Positions 44,408 to 53,182 of a stretch of DNA of 64,000 nt are shown here, one piece after another. Under the pieces are notes generated by a model, which made no database searches, had not been told where the DNA came from, and saw only the letters and a program-made list of their open reading frames with translations. Position 1 is the stretch's first letter; the number at the start of each line of letters is the position of its first letter. Position numbers and translations under genes: made by a program. This DNA comes from Geomonas sp. RF6 (lineage in GTDB: Bacteria; Desulfobacterota; Desulfuromonadia; Geobacterales; Geobacteraceae): assembly GCF_021044625.1 (NCBI RefSeq), contig NZ_CP087999.1, forward strand, positions 2,548,501 through 2,612,500, given 5' to 3'.

Positions 44408-45487
44408 TCAACTCTCCACGGTGAGGCAGAGCCAGATACCGGCCATGAGGAAGATGAAGTTGGTCGCCCACGCCGCCACCACCGGGGGGAGGACCCCCGC
44501 CTGTCCGAAGGAGAGGATGACGGAGTTGATGATGGTGTAGAGAAAGCCGATGGCCAGAGAAACTCCTATGCCGACCGCTATCCCGCTGGAGCGGCTGCTG
44601 CGCAGGCTGAAGGGGATCCCCAGGAAAGCCATGATCGCCGAGCTGAAGGGAAGGGCGATCCTGCCGTGCATCTGGGCGAGGTACCGCGTCGGGTCGTACC
44701 CTCCGGCCTGCAGTTTGTCGCAGTAGCGCCTGAGCTGCTCGATCGTCATGTTGTCCGAGTATTTTCCCAGCACCTTCAGGTCGTCCGGAAGGAGATTCAG
44801 GGGGGCGTGCAGCGAGGAGACGGTTTTGGTGCCGCTCGGCTCGCCGGAGCGGATGTCGCGCACGACCGCGTCGCTGAAGACCCAGCCGCTGGAGGTGAGG
44901 ATGCCGCTTGTGGCATCGACCCGCCGGGTGGGGGTGAGGCTCCTGTCGAGCTCCCACAGCGTGATCCCTTTCAGGGTGCTCGTTTCCGGGTCGAAGAGCG
45001 CCGCCCTGAGGATCGTCCCCTGGTCGCGGTACCAGATGTTGTGCTGCCGGAAGAAGGTGCTCGGGTTCTTCTTTTCTATCAGCACCTGCTGGATGTAGCT
45101 CCTCTGCGCGAAGCTCTTCGGGAGCACGAGCTCACCGATAAAGAGGGAGAGGATGCTGATGATGAGGGCGAGGAAGAGGATCGGGCTGCTGATCCGGGTA
45201 AGGCTCACGCCGCACCCGCGCATGGCGGTGAGCTCGCTGTTCATCGACAGGGTGCCGAGGGTGAGCAAGGTCGCCATGAGGACCGCCAGGGGCGCCGCCT
45301 GCCCCACGATCTCCGGGGTTTTCCACAGGAAATAGAGGGCTGTGTGGTACCAGTGGGCGCCGGCGCGCGTGAAGCGGGCTATGCGCTCCATGAAGTCCAC
45401 GACGAGGTAGATCGCGGTGAATGCGCCGAGGCACAGGGCGAAAAAGCGCAGGTAGATCTGCGCGACATACATATTAAGAATTCTCAT
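44408..45487 (-). CDS. lptG: LPS export permease LptG
   Basis: A 359-aa inner-membrane protein of the LptBFG transporter that extracts LPS and passes it to the Lpt bridge. Three N-terminal and three C-terminal helices flank a periplasmic beta-jellyroll domain (~residues 130-270). LTLGTLSMNSELTAMRGCGV is the coupling-helix motif contacting LptB. AGGAGGGG precedes the start, which overlaps the lptF stop by 4 bp. Assignment as G rather than F rests on gene order. Confidence 0.92.
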   Translation of the reverse strand: MRILNMYVAQIYLRFFALCLGAFTAIYLVVDFMERIARFTRAGAHWYHTALYFLWKTPEIVGQAAPLAVLMATLLTLGTLSMNSELTAMRGCGVSLTRISSPILFLALIISILSLFIGELVLPKSFAQRSYIQQVLIEKKNPSTFFRQHNIWYRDQGTILRAALFDPETSTLKGITLWELDRSLTPTRRVDATSGILTSSGWVFSDAVVRDIRSGEPSGTKTVSSLHAPLNLLPDDLKVLGKYSDNMTIEQLRRYCDKLQAGGYDPTRYLAQMHGRIALPFSSAIMAFLGIPFSLRSSRSSGIAVGIGVSLAIGFLYTIINSVILSFGQAGVLPPVVAAWATNFIFLMAGIWLCLTVES

Positions 45488-46647
45488 CCCCGACCCCTCC
45501 TGGAGAAGCGTGCCCGGAACCGGCGTACGAGGGAGCCGAAGAACTGGGTCAGCGGCAGCGGCTCCTCCTCGGCGGTCTTCTTGAAGAGGTAGAGCGCGAG
45601 GGCCAGGAAAAGGACGTTGGGGCCCCAGCTCGAGACGAAGGCGGGGACGATCTCGCGCTGCCCCAGCGTCTTGAAGCCGGAAAGCGCGATGTAGTACAGG
45701 AGGAGCACCGCGATGCTGAGGGAAAATCCTGCCGCCTTCCCGGAGCGCTTGTTCTGGATCCCGAGCGGCATGGCCAGCAGTGTGAACACGAAGCAGGAGA
45801 ATGGCAGCGCCAGCCTGTTGTGGAACTCGAGCCGCATGTCGAGGAGCTCCTTTTTGGAGAAGCTCCCCTTCGGGTGCCTCAGCTCGGCGAGGGTCATCTC
45901 CGTCTCGTTCCTTTCGTGGGCCTTTTCCTCCTTGTTGAGGGAGACCCGCAGGTTGTACTCGGCAAACTGCACCATCTTGTAATCGCCCTTCCCCTGGGTG
46001 CGGTGGATGCTCCCATCCTGCAGGTGGAACTCCATCGATTTCTGCTTCGGGTCGGCAATGAGTGCGCCCCGTTTGGCAAAGACCGTCGCCGGCTCCTTCG
46101 AATCCCGCTCGTCGTGGATGATCACGCCGGCCAGCGTCTGGCGCTTCGGGTCGATTTCATCGGCATAGATCACCATGCCGGGGAAGGTGTCGTTGAACAC
46201 CTTCTCCTTTATCACCACCCCCGCGCTCGACTGCGCAATCTTCACAAAGAGCGTCTTGAAGGCGGAATTCCCCCATGGCACACCGTACATGGTTACTGCC
46301 GCACACCCGATCGTGGTGATGAGCGCGAAGATCATCGGGGGGGGGAGGAGTCCGTACAGGCTGATGCCGCAGCTTTTCATGGCGGTGATCTCGCTGTCCC
46401 CGGAGAGCCTGCCGAAGGCGAGAAGCACCGCCAGGAGAAGCGCCATGGGAAGCGTGAAGAGCCAGAAGGAGGGGAGAAGGTAGGTAATGAGCCGGAGGAC
46501 GTCCGTGAAGGGGACCCCTTTTTCCACCACCATCTCGGCGAGCTTCAGGAACCTCCCCATCAGGAGGACGAAGGTGAAGGTGATCATTCCCACCAGGAAA
46601 GGAGCGGGGATCTCACTGAAGATGTAGCGCTGCAGGGTCTTTTTCAT
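45484..46647 (-). CDS. lptF: LPS export permease LptF
   Basis: A 387-aa partner of LptG with six predicted helices and a central periplasmic domain. LLAFGRLSGDSEITAMKSCG is the coupling motif. It starts MKKTLQRYIFSEIPAPFLVG, typical of LptF; ATG 46647 has CAGGA upstream and is preferred over one four codons earlier. It is the first gene of the lptF-lptG operon. The ATPase LptB is not encoded in the window. Confidence 0.92.
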   Translation of the reverse strand: MKKTLQRYIFSEIPAPFLVGMITFTFVLLMGRFLKLAEMVVEKGVPFTDVLRLITYLLPSFWLFTLPMALLLAVLLAFGRLSGDSEITAMKSCGISLYGLLPPPMIFALITTIGCAAVTMYGVPWGNSAFKTLFVKIAQSSAGVVIKEKVFNDTFPGMVIYADEIDPKRQTLAGVIIHDERDSKEPATVFAKRGALIADPKQKSMEFHLQDGSIHRTQGKGDYKMVQFAEYNLRVSLNKEEKAHERNETEMTLAELRHPKGSFSKKELLDMRLEFHNRLALPFSCFVFTLLAMPLGIQNKRSGKAAGFSLSIAVLLLYYIALSGFKTLGQREIVPAFVSSWGPNVLFLALALYLFKKTAEEEPLPLTQFFGSLVRRFRARFSRRGRG

Positions 46648-46783
46648 GAAGTCCTGCATCTTACATCAGTACGATAGGGAAGTAAATAGCCGGGGCCAGA
46701 GCTGCCGGCGCGTATGCGAAGGTTCATCTGGCGATCTTGGGAGCTAGGAGTTTTTTCACGAAGTGCTAGACGAGGCCTCGGGT
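46648..46783. other. Upstream region of lptF
   Basis: About 135 bp of spacer; GCGTATGCGAAGGTTCATCT resembles the repeat-flank words seen elsewhere. No promoter pair is obvious. Confidence 0.4.
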
Positions 46784-47031
46784 CCCCCCCTTTGCGAAGG
46801 GGGGACAGGGGGGATTTGACTTGGCCAGGACCGTCCTGCAAAGTGCCGCAACTCCTGTGGTCTCAGCATTTTGTTTGATCCAGTTTGGTAAAACTGCTGG
46901 GCCTATGTCCTTGATCTTTAGAACTGCCGCAGCACTGCGTTTCGACGACCGAGATGTACTCTTAAACGGGCTGCGGTTCTGGAGGATACTTGAAGATCAA
47001 ATCCCCCCTGCCCCCCCTTCGCAAAGGGGGG
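46784..47031. repeat. MITE-like element, copy 3 (inverted)
   Basis: A 248-bp unit like those at 29317 and 39313 but in the opposite orientation. Both arms are intact: 46784-46818 CCCCCCTTTGCGAAGGGGGG then ACAGGGGGGATTT, and 46999-47031 AAATCCCCCCTGCCCCCCCT then TCGCAAAGGGGGG. The interior is the reverse complement of the other copies (GACCGTCCTGCAAAGTGC, CTTAAACGGGCTGCGGTTCT). Conserved flanks GAGGCCTCG and GGCCTTCTGCAGTGCTTCG are present. Confidence 0.78.
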
Positions 47032-47284
47032 AACGTTGGGCCTTCTGCAGTGCTTCGTGGCAGTGTACCGACGCTCCCCCGGAAGTCACGGATGAACCTT
47101 CGCAAAGGGGGGAACGTAAGGCCTCGCCTCTCCTTGATAACGCACAGGTCCTTGCTTCCCCGCAACTCCCGGATGAATCTTCCCGAGGGGGAGATGCGCC
47201 CTTGCTGTCGCGTCGGTGTCAATGGTTGCCACGTTGCCGGCTTTTTTCTTTACCTCGACAATCTCTTTAAGGTAAAAGGGATGC
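47032..47284. other. Repeat flank and promoter region of Crp/Fnr gene
   Basis: The left ~80 bp continue the repeat mosaic (CGGATGAACCTTCGCAAAGG near 47090). The remainder is unique and should carry the promoter of the Crp/Fnr-type gene; no clear pair was identified. Confidence 0.45.
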
Positions 47285-47968
47285 ATGGAAAACAAGGACA
47301 TTATAAAAAAGGCCCTGCTCTTCTCCGGACTGGCGGACGAATATCTCGCCGAAGTCGCCGAAATCGCGGTACGTCGCCCCTTTGCCAAGGGGGAAACCCT
47401 CTTCACCGAAGGGGAGAAGGCGGAAGGATTCTACCTCCTCGCCAAGGGGGCGGTGAAGCTCTGCAAGATCTCCCCCGACGGCCGCGAGAAGGTGCTGCAC
47501 ATGGTCCACGCGGTGGAGACCTTCGCGGAGGCCGCCTTCTTCGGTGACGGCAGCTACCCGGCGGAAGCGAAAGGGGTGGAGCGGGGGGAGGCGCTGTACT
47601 TCCCGCGCGACGCCTTCATGGGGCTCCTGGAGCGCAATCCCCGGTTTTCACTGAACCTCATCGCCTCACTCTCCGTTCTGCTGCGCCGCTTCGCCCGGCA
47701 GATCGAGGAGCTATCTTTCGCCGATGCACCGGCCCGTCTCGCCTCGTACCTCCTGGAGCTTGCTGAGCGCAAGTCCACGAGCTACCAGGGGCGCACCTAT
47801 CTGGAACTCGACATGCGCAAAGGGGAGCTTGCCTCCAGACTCGGCACCGTCAGCGAGACCCTTTCGCGCACCTTCCGGAAGCTGAAGGATGAAGGGGTCA
47901 TCGAGGTCGACGGGAGTCGCGTGGTGATCCTCGATATGGAGAAGCTGCGGCTGGTCTCCGGCAAGTAG
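47285..47968 (+). CDS. Crp/Fnr-family transcriptional regulator
   Basis: A 227-aa regulator. The cyclic-nucleotide-like effector domain (~residues 15-120) contains GETLFTEGEKAEGFYLLAKG. The dimerisation helix follows, then a winged helix with MRKGELASRLGTVSETLSRT as recognition region. It lacks the N-terminal Cys cluster of FNR, having a single Cys in KLCKIS, so it is not an Fe-S oxygen sensor of that type; the effector is unknown. AAGGTAAAAGGG precedes ATG 47285. Confidence 0.92.
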   Translation: MENKDIIKKALLFSGLADEYLAEVAEIAVRRPFAKGETLFTEGEKAEGFYLLAKGAVKLCKISPDGREKVLHMVHAVETFAEAAFFGDGSYPAEAKGVERGEALYFPRDAFMGLLERNPRFSLNLIASLSVLLRRFARQIEELSFADAPARLASYLLELAERKSTSYQGRTYLELDMRKGELASRLGTVSETLSRTFRKLKDEGVIEVDGSRVVILDMEKLRLVSGK

Positions 47969-48372
47969 GTACACTCTTCCAGCCGCCACCGACCGCGGTG
48001 GCGGCATTTCAACCCCTTCCTCCCGTTCACATTTCATTGGCGACAACTCCTCTCACGACTCATTTCCCATCCCACCCCATATACGATCCTTTCCGAAGAG
48101 CTGCACCCGCGCCGGTCGCTCCACTGCCGTTTTCCGTTTTTCCCGCCCACAACATTCACTATTTTATTAATTAACAATTATATTAAAATTCTCACTTTTC
48201 TGTTGCCATCGAAAACCCTGCTGATATACTTCTGCCGTTTCGGGAGTGCCCCTTCGACCTAATATCGCGCCTGAAATCGCCCCGGCAGCAGCACACCCTC
48301 CCCCCGCTCCCTGCGGGTTGCCAGTGTCTCGTCTCCGGTGGTAAATTATTATTTCCACGACATTTTTTCTTT
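47969..48372. other. Intergenic region between Crp/Fnr and histidine kinase genes
   Basis: About 400 bp without a gene. GCCGCCACC and GGTGGCGGC near 47982-48005 form a terminator-like hairpin with only a short T tail. Around 48160-48190 is a markedly AT-rich stretch (TATTTTATTAATTAACAATT), unusual for this genome, a likely promoter or protein-binding region for the kinase operon. Confidence 0.55.
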
Positions 48373-50091
48373 ATGCGGGGAGGGGTCCGTGCAGCCGGGG
48401 AGACACTTCTTCCCGGGATGCCGGACCTTCCCTTGAGCCCGGCCGGGCTCAGCGCGACCGGAGGTCCCTTGGACTGGGAATGCTGTTGGAGTTACGGGGA
48501 GATTTCCCCCGAGCAGTGCCCCTACATCGGTGAAGGTGAGGAGGACTTGTGCCAGTCCCATCGGCGCAGGGTGGTGGAGAAGTGCGTCGATTGTCCCCGT
48601 TTCAAGAACGACCTGGCACGGATGAAGGAGATGGGGTTCCCCCTTGCGGACGTCATCCCCTACATCCTCAGCGAATTTCAGGAGCACAAGGCCCAGATGG
48701 GGACGGTTCTCGGCTTCCTGAACAGCAAGAACCGCGAGTTCCGATTCCTGCGCGAGGTCGGTCTCGTGCTGCAGACGTCGCTCAACCTGGACGAGGTCCT
48801 CTCGGTCGCCATGACCGCCATCACCGCGGGGAAGGGGTTCGGCATGAACCGCGCCTTCCTGCTCATGACGGACAAGGAGAGGCAGAACATAAAGGGGTAC
48901 CTCGGCGTCGGCCCGAAGGACTACGAGGAGGCCTGGCGTACCTGGGACGATATCGGGCGCAGCAAATTCACCCTGAAGGAGATGGCGAAGAACTTCCAGA
49001 AGACGAAGCTCTCCTCCGAGAAGGTGAAGTTCCACGACATCCTGGAGCAGCTCACCGTCCCCCTCTCCGATCAGGGGCACATCTTCAACAGGGCCCTCAA
49101 GGGGAAGAAGCCGATTCTCGTGGAGAACGCGCTCAACAACCCGGAGCTCGACCGGGGACTGGCCCGCATCCTCGGGGTGGACACCTTCCTGATCATGCCG
49201 CTCATCTCCCGCAACCGGCGCATCGGGATCATCATCGCGGACAACTGCATCACCCACAAGCCGATCACCCTGCAGGACATGCAGTCGCTGGAAACCTTCG
49301 CCTTCCCCGTCGCCTTTGCCCTCGAGCGCGCCTCCCTCTACGAGCGGCTCCAGGAGGAGGTGGAGAAGCAGAAGCTGGCGAATCTGAAGCTCCGGGAGCA
49401 GCAGACCCTCATCGTGAAGATGGAGAAGATGGCGCTGGTGGGGAAGATCACCTCCAGTATCGCCCACTCCATCAGGAATCCCCTCATGGTGATCGGCGGC
49501 TTCGCCCGCACCCTTCTGAAGGGGACAGCCGAAAAGGATGAGCGGCGCGCCCACCTGGAGCTCATCGTGCGCGAGACGAAGCAGCTCGAGGAGGTGCTCG
49601 CCGAGGTCTTGAGCTACTCGGAGAGCCTGCACCCGGTGCTCGACCTCTGGGACGTGAACGAGCTGGTGGTGAATTCGCTGGACGAGCTCGCCCCGGCCCT
49701 GGAGGAGGCGGGGATGCACGCGGTGCGCCACCTTTCCCCCGAGCTTCCGATGGTGCGCATGGACTACAAGCAGATCGACTACTGCGTGCGGGCCATCGTC
49801 TCCACCTCCCTTTCCGCCATGGAGCGGGGGGGGACCCTGAAGGTGGAAACGCTCACCGAGGGGGATGAAGTACTTATCCGCATAAGCGACGACGCGCCCC
49901 CCCTCTCGGAGTCCGCACTGGAGGCGCTCACCACGCCCTTTTTCGTAACCCAGCAGATGGGGGAGGGGGTCGGATTGTCCCTTTGCAAGACGATCCTGGA
50001 GCGGCACGGCTCCAACTTCTCCGTCGCCACCCGCCCCGAAGGGGGGAACAGCTATACGATCACACTTGCAATCAGAAAGGAGAACCCATGA
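48373..50091 (+). CDS. Soluble GAF-domain sensor histidine kinase with Cys-rich N-terminus
   Basis: A 572-aa kinase with no transmembrane segment, so a cytoplasmic sensor. The N-terminal ~80 residues have six Cys (37, 38, 49, 60, 71, 74), ending CVDCPRFKNDL, compatible with metal, Fe-S or redox sensing. A GAF domain spans about 125-315 and a coiled coil 318-355. The dimerisation/H-box has SSIAHSIRNPLMVIGGFART with His365. The ATP-binding domain is shortened in motif detail, but DDAPPLSES and GVGLSLCKTILERHG are clear. The receiver gene begins 1 bp after its stop. Confidence 0.88.
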   Translation: MRGGVRAAGETLLPGMPDLPLSPAGLSATGGPLDWECCWSYGEISPEQCPYIGEGEEDLCQSHRRRVVEKCVDCPRFKNDLARMKEMGFPLADVIPYILSEFQEHKAQMGTVLGFLNSKNREFRFLREVGLVLQTSLNLDEVLSVAMTAITAGKGFGMNRAFLLMTDKERQNIKGYLGVGPKDYEEAWRTWDDIGRSKFTLKEMAKNFQKTKLSSEKVKFHDILEQLTVPLSDQGHIFNRALKGKKPILVENALNNPELDRGLARILGVDTFLIMPLISRNRRIGIIIADNCITHKPITLQDMQSLETFAFPVAFALERASLYERLQEEVEKQKLANLKLREQQTLIVKMEKMALVGKITSSIAHSIRNPLMVIGGFARTLLKGTAEKDERRAHLELIVRETKQLEEVLAEVLSYSESLHPVLDLWDVNELVVNSLDELAPALEEAGMHAVRHLSPELPMVRMDYKQIDYCVRAIVSTSLSAMERGGTLKVETLTEGDEVLIRISDDAPPLSESALEALTTPFFVTQQMGEGVGLSLCKTILERHGSNFSVATRPEGGNSYTITLAIRKENP

Positions 50092-50092
50092 C

Positions 50093-50461
50093 ATGGCAAA
50101 ACTTCTTGTAGTAGACGACGAGGCTAACATCAGGCTTCTTTACGCGCAGGAACTGACGGACGAGGGGTACGAGGTGGTGACGGCGGCGTCGGCCCTGGAG
50201 GCGGTGGAGAAATTCCGCGACGGCTCCTTCGACCTCGTCATCCTGGACATCAAGCTGAAAAACGAGAGCGGCATCGATCTGCTGCAGCGGATCGTGAAGG
50301 AGCGCCATGCCCTGCCCGTGATCCTTTGCACCGCCTTTTCCTGTTACAAGGACGATTTCTCCGCCTGGCTCGCCGACGGCTACGTGGTGAAGTCGAGCGA
50401 CATGCAGGAGCTGAAGGACGAGATCCAGCGGGTGCTTGCGAAGAAGAACCGCGCGGCTTAA
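50093..50461 (+). CDS. Receiver-only response regulator
   Basis: A 122-aa CheY-like protein consisting of a receiver domain only. LLVVDDEANIRLLYAQELTD holds the acidic pair and LVILDIKLKNESGIDLL the phospho-acceptor Asp. After the expected Thr in LCTAFSC the usual K-P is replaced by YVVKSSD, keeping the Lys. It has AAAGGAG upstream and follows the histidine kinase, which is its presumed partner. With no output domain it would act by protein contact or phosphotransfer. Confidence 0.92.
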   Translation: MAKLLVVDDEANIRLLYAQELTDEGYEVVTAASALEAVEKFRDGSFDLVILDIKLKNESGIDLLQRIVKERHALPVILCTAFSCYKDDFSAWLADGYVVKSSDMQELKDEIQRVLAKKNRAA

Positions 50462-50532
50462 GGTACGGCGCGGGAACGTAGAAAAGTGAACCGACCACAA
50501 CCCGACTACACACACGAAGGAGCCACTGATCT

Positions 50533-53052
50533 ATGAAAGCTGTCATTATGGCGGGGGGCTTCGGCACCCGTATGCAACCGCTGACCTGCAACCTCCCGAA
50601 GCCGATGGTTCCCCTGATGAACCGCCCTATCATGCTGCACATAGTAGAACTCCTGAAGAAGTACGAGATCACGGACCTCGTGATGCTTCTGTACCACCAG
50701 CCGAGCGTCATCAAGAACTTCTTCAGGGACGGCGCCGACTTCGGTGTGAAGATCACCTACGTCACCCCTCTAGAGGACATGGGGACGGCGGGGGCGGTGA
50801 AGTACGCCGAGAAGTACCTGGACGACCGCTTTCTCATCATAAGCGGCGACCTGCTCACCGACTTCAACCTGCAGGAGGTTGTGGACTTCCACACCTCCAA
50901 CAACGCGCTCGCCACCATCACCCTTACCTCGGTGAAGGACCCGCTCCAGTTCGGCGTCGTCATCACGGACAAGGAGAAGAGGATCACCCAGTTTCTGGAG
51001 AAGCCGGGGTGGGGCGAGGTGATTTCGGACACCATCAACACCGGGATCTATGTCCTCGAGCCGGAGATATTCAAATACATCCCGCAGGGGGAGAATTTCG
51101 ACTTTTCCCAGGACCTCTTCCCCCTCCTTCTGAAGAACCAGGAGGGGCTGTACGGCTTCACGGTGCAGGGGTACTGGCGCGACATCGGCAACACCGACTC
51201 CTACCGCGAGGCGCACCACGACATCCTGAAGGGGCTGGTGAACGTGCGCATCGACGAGCCGAAGAAGGATCTGGTGGGGAAGGATCTGCGCATCGGCTCC
51301 GACGCCCGGCTGGCGGAGACGACCCTCATGGAGGGGACGGTCGTGGTGGGCGACAACACCCAGGTGCATGCAGGCGCCCAGATCAAGGACAGCGTGATCG
51401 GCCGGAACTGCACCATCGAGGGGGGGGTGAAGCTCAATCGCAGCGTGATCTGGGATAACGTCTACGTGAAGAAGGGCGCCAGCGTCAATGACTGCGTGAT
51501 CTGCAACAACGTGAGCGTTGGGCAGGGGGTCGTCATGGAAGAGGGGGGTGTGGTTGCTGACGATACCTCCATCGGGGAGGAGTCGTACGTGAAGCCGGAC
51601 GTAAAGATCTGGCCCCGCAAGGTCATCGAGTCCGGCGCCACGGTCACCGGGAATCTCATCTGGGGTGAGCGCTGGAAGAAGTCCCTCTTTGAGGGGGAGA
51701 TGATCAGGGGGCTCACCAACATCGAGCTCACCCCCGAGTTCGTGGCGAAGCTCGGCTGCGCCTACGGCACCTCGCTGCCGAAAGGAAGCCACGTCCTCGT
51801 CGGGCGCGACGCCACCCTCTCCTCCCGCATGCTGAAGAGGAGCTTTCTCGGGGGGATTCTCTCCGCCGGTGTGAACGTGCGCGACGTGAAGATGATCCCG
51901 CTGCCGGTCCTGCGCTACAAGCTGCGCACCTTCGGCGAGGTCGGCGGGGTGCACTTCAGGCAGGCGAACAACGATCCGACCTCCACGGAGATCGTCTTTC
52001 TCGACGCGGACGGCCTCGATTTCTCCAGCTCCATGGGGAAAAACGTGGAGCGTATCTTCTACAAGGAGAACTTCCGGCGCGCGCACCACATGGAGCCGGG
52101 GGGGATCTCCGAGCTCCCGCACGTGGTCGATTTCTATCGCGAGGGTTTCTTCCGGGGGATAGACCTCGACCTCATGAAGCGCCTGAATTCGAAGGTGGTG
52201 ATCGACTTCAACCACTCCCCGGCGGGGCAGATCCTCCCCCCGATCCTCACGGAGATGGGGTGCGAGGTCATAGGTCTCAATACCTATCTGGACGAGCAGC
52301 GCGGCTCGAAGCGCGCGGAGGAGAAGCCGGAGAGCCTCCAGCAGCTCGCGAAGATCGTGGTGACGCTGGAGGCGTGCGCCGGCTTCTGGGTCGACCCGAC
52401 GGTGGAGGAGGTCGTGCTGGTGGACGAGACCGGGGCGATCTACTCTCCGGCGCAGCTTCTCCCCCTCATGGTGGCCCTCACCCTGCGGCGCGGCTGGAAG
52501 GGGGCGTTCGTGGCGCCGGTCTCCGCTCCCTCGATTCTCGAGCAGATCACCGCGGAGCACGGCTGCTCGGTGCGCCGCACGAAGAGCGCCGAGCGTTCCA
52601 TGATAGAGGCTGCCTTCTCGCCGGAGGTCGTGCTGGCGGGGACGATGGGAGGACGCTTCGCCTTCCCCCGTTTCCAGGCGGCCTTTGACGGGATGTTCAC
52701 CATCGCGAAAACGCTGGAACTCGCAGCCTCCGCCGGCACCCCCCTCTCCGAGGTCATGGAGGACCTGCCGAAGCGCACCTTCCTGCAGGGGAAGATACCG
52801 TGCGTCTGGGAGATGAAGGGGGGAGTCATGCGCAAGATGAGCGAGGACAGCCTCGACAAGGAGGCGAGCTTCATCGACGGCATAAAGATAAGTGTGGGAG
52901 AGGACTGGATTCTCGTGCTGCCGGACCAGTACAACCCGGTGATCCATCTGGTGGCGGAGGCAAGGGAGCCGAGGAACGCGCAGAAGCTCATGGATGAGTA
53001 CCGCCAGAAGGTGGAGCGGTGGAAAAAGGAGCTGCAGGGAGCTACTCCCTGA
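50533..53052 (+). CDS. ManC-like nucleotidyltransferase fused to degenerate phosphomannomutase domain
   Basis: An 839-aa three-part protein. Residues 1-235 are a nucleotidyltransferase (AVIMAGGFGTRMQPLTCNLP, LPKPMVPLMNRPIML) of the mannose-1-phosphate guanylyltransferase/glucose-1-P uridylyl group. Residues ~255-370 form a left-handed beta-helix. Residues ~385-835 match alpha-D-phosphohexomutases. In the mutase part, the catalytic serine loop (normally TASHNP) reads FRQANNDP and the metal loop (normally DGDADR) reads VDPTVEE, so mutase activity is doubtful. The enzyme likely makes GDP-mannose or a related NDP-sugar for surface glycans. AAGGAG is upstream. Confidence 0.85.
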   Translation: MKAVIMAGGFGTRMQPLTCNLPKPMVPLMNRPIMLHIVELLKKYEITDLVMLLYHQPSVIKNFFRDGADFGVKITYVTPLEDMGTAGAVKYAEKYLDDRFLIISGDLLTDFNLQEVVDFHTSNNALATITLTSVKDPLQFGVVITDKEKRITQFLEKPGWGEVISDTINTGIYVLEPEIFKYIPQGENFDFSQDLFPLLLKNQEGLYGFTVQGYWRDIGNTDSYREAHHDILKGLVNVRIDEPKKDLVGKDLRIGSDARLAETTLMEGTVVVGDNTQVHAGAQIKDSVIGRNCTIEGGVKLNRSVIWDNVYVKKGASVNDCVICNNVSVGQGVVMEEGGVVADDTSIGEESYVKPDVKIWPRKVIESGATVTGNLIWGERWKKSLFEGEMIRGLTNIELTPEFVAKLGCAYGTSLPKGSHVLVGRDATLSSRMLKRSFLGGILSAGVNVRDVKMIPLPVLRYKLRTFGEVGGVHFRQANNDPTSTEIVFLDADGLDFSSSMGKNVERIFYKENFRRAHHMEPGGISELPHVVDFYREGFFRGIDLDLMKRLNSKVVIDFNHSPAGQILPPILTEMGCEVIGLNTYLDEQRGSKRAEEKPESLQQLAKIVVTLEACAGFWVDPTVEEVVLVDETGAIYSPAQLLPLMVALTLRRGWKGAFVAPVSAPSILEQITAEHGCSVRRTKSAERSMIEAAFSPEVVLAGTMGGRFAFPRFQAAFDGMFTIAKTLELAASAGTPLSEVMEDLPKRTFLQGKIPCVWEMKGGVMRKMSEDSLDKEASFIDGIKISVGEDWILVLPDQYNPVIHLVAEAREPRNAQKLMDEYRQKVERWKKELQGATP

Positions 53053-53059
53053 CGTCCCG

Positions 53060-53090
53060 AGCCCCCCTTGCCGGCGAGGGGGGCTGTTTC
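53060..53090 (+). terminator. Terminator-like hairpin after ManC-like gene
   Basis: AGCCCCCC (53060-53067) pairs with GGGGGGCT (53078-53085) around TTGCCGGCGA, followed by a weak GTTTC tail. It probably ends the kinase-receiver-ManC unit, at least partly. Confidence 0.6.
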
Positions 53091-53182
53091 ATGTCATCTT
53101 TCCGCTCTGGTCCGCCCCCACCATCACCCCTCCGGCACGGTGAGGGAGCCTGATCGGGAAAACGCATCCCACGGGGTTATCG

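Noticed and set aside
44114..45592. Long plus-strand ORF opposite lptG.
   Set aside because: Shadow of lptG/lptF caused by GC-rich codons; composition (repetitive Gly/Glu/Asp/Arg) is not protein-like.
46821..47270. 149-aa plus-strand ORF.
   Set aside because: It is read through MITE-like copy 3 and its flank; the same frame is broken in the other copies, so it is repeat translation, not a gene.
50770..52947. Long minus-strand ORF opposite the ManC-like gene.
   Set aside because: Antisense shadow of a strongly supported gene; contains no recognisable motif and has low-complexity His/Asp-rich sequence.
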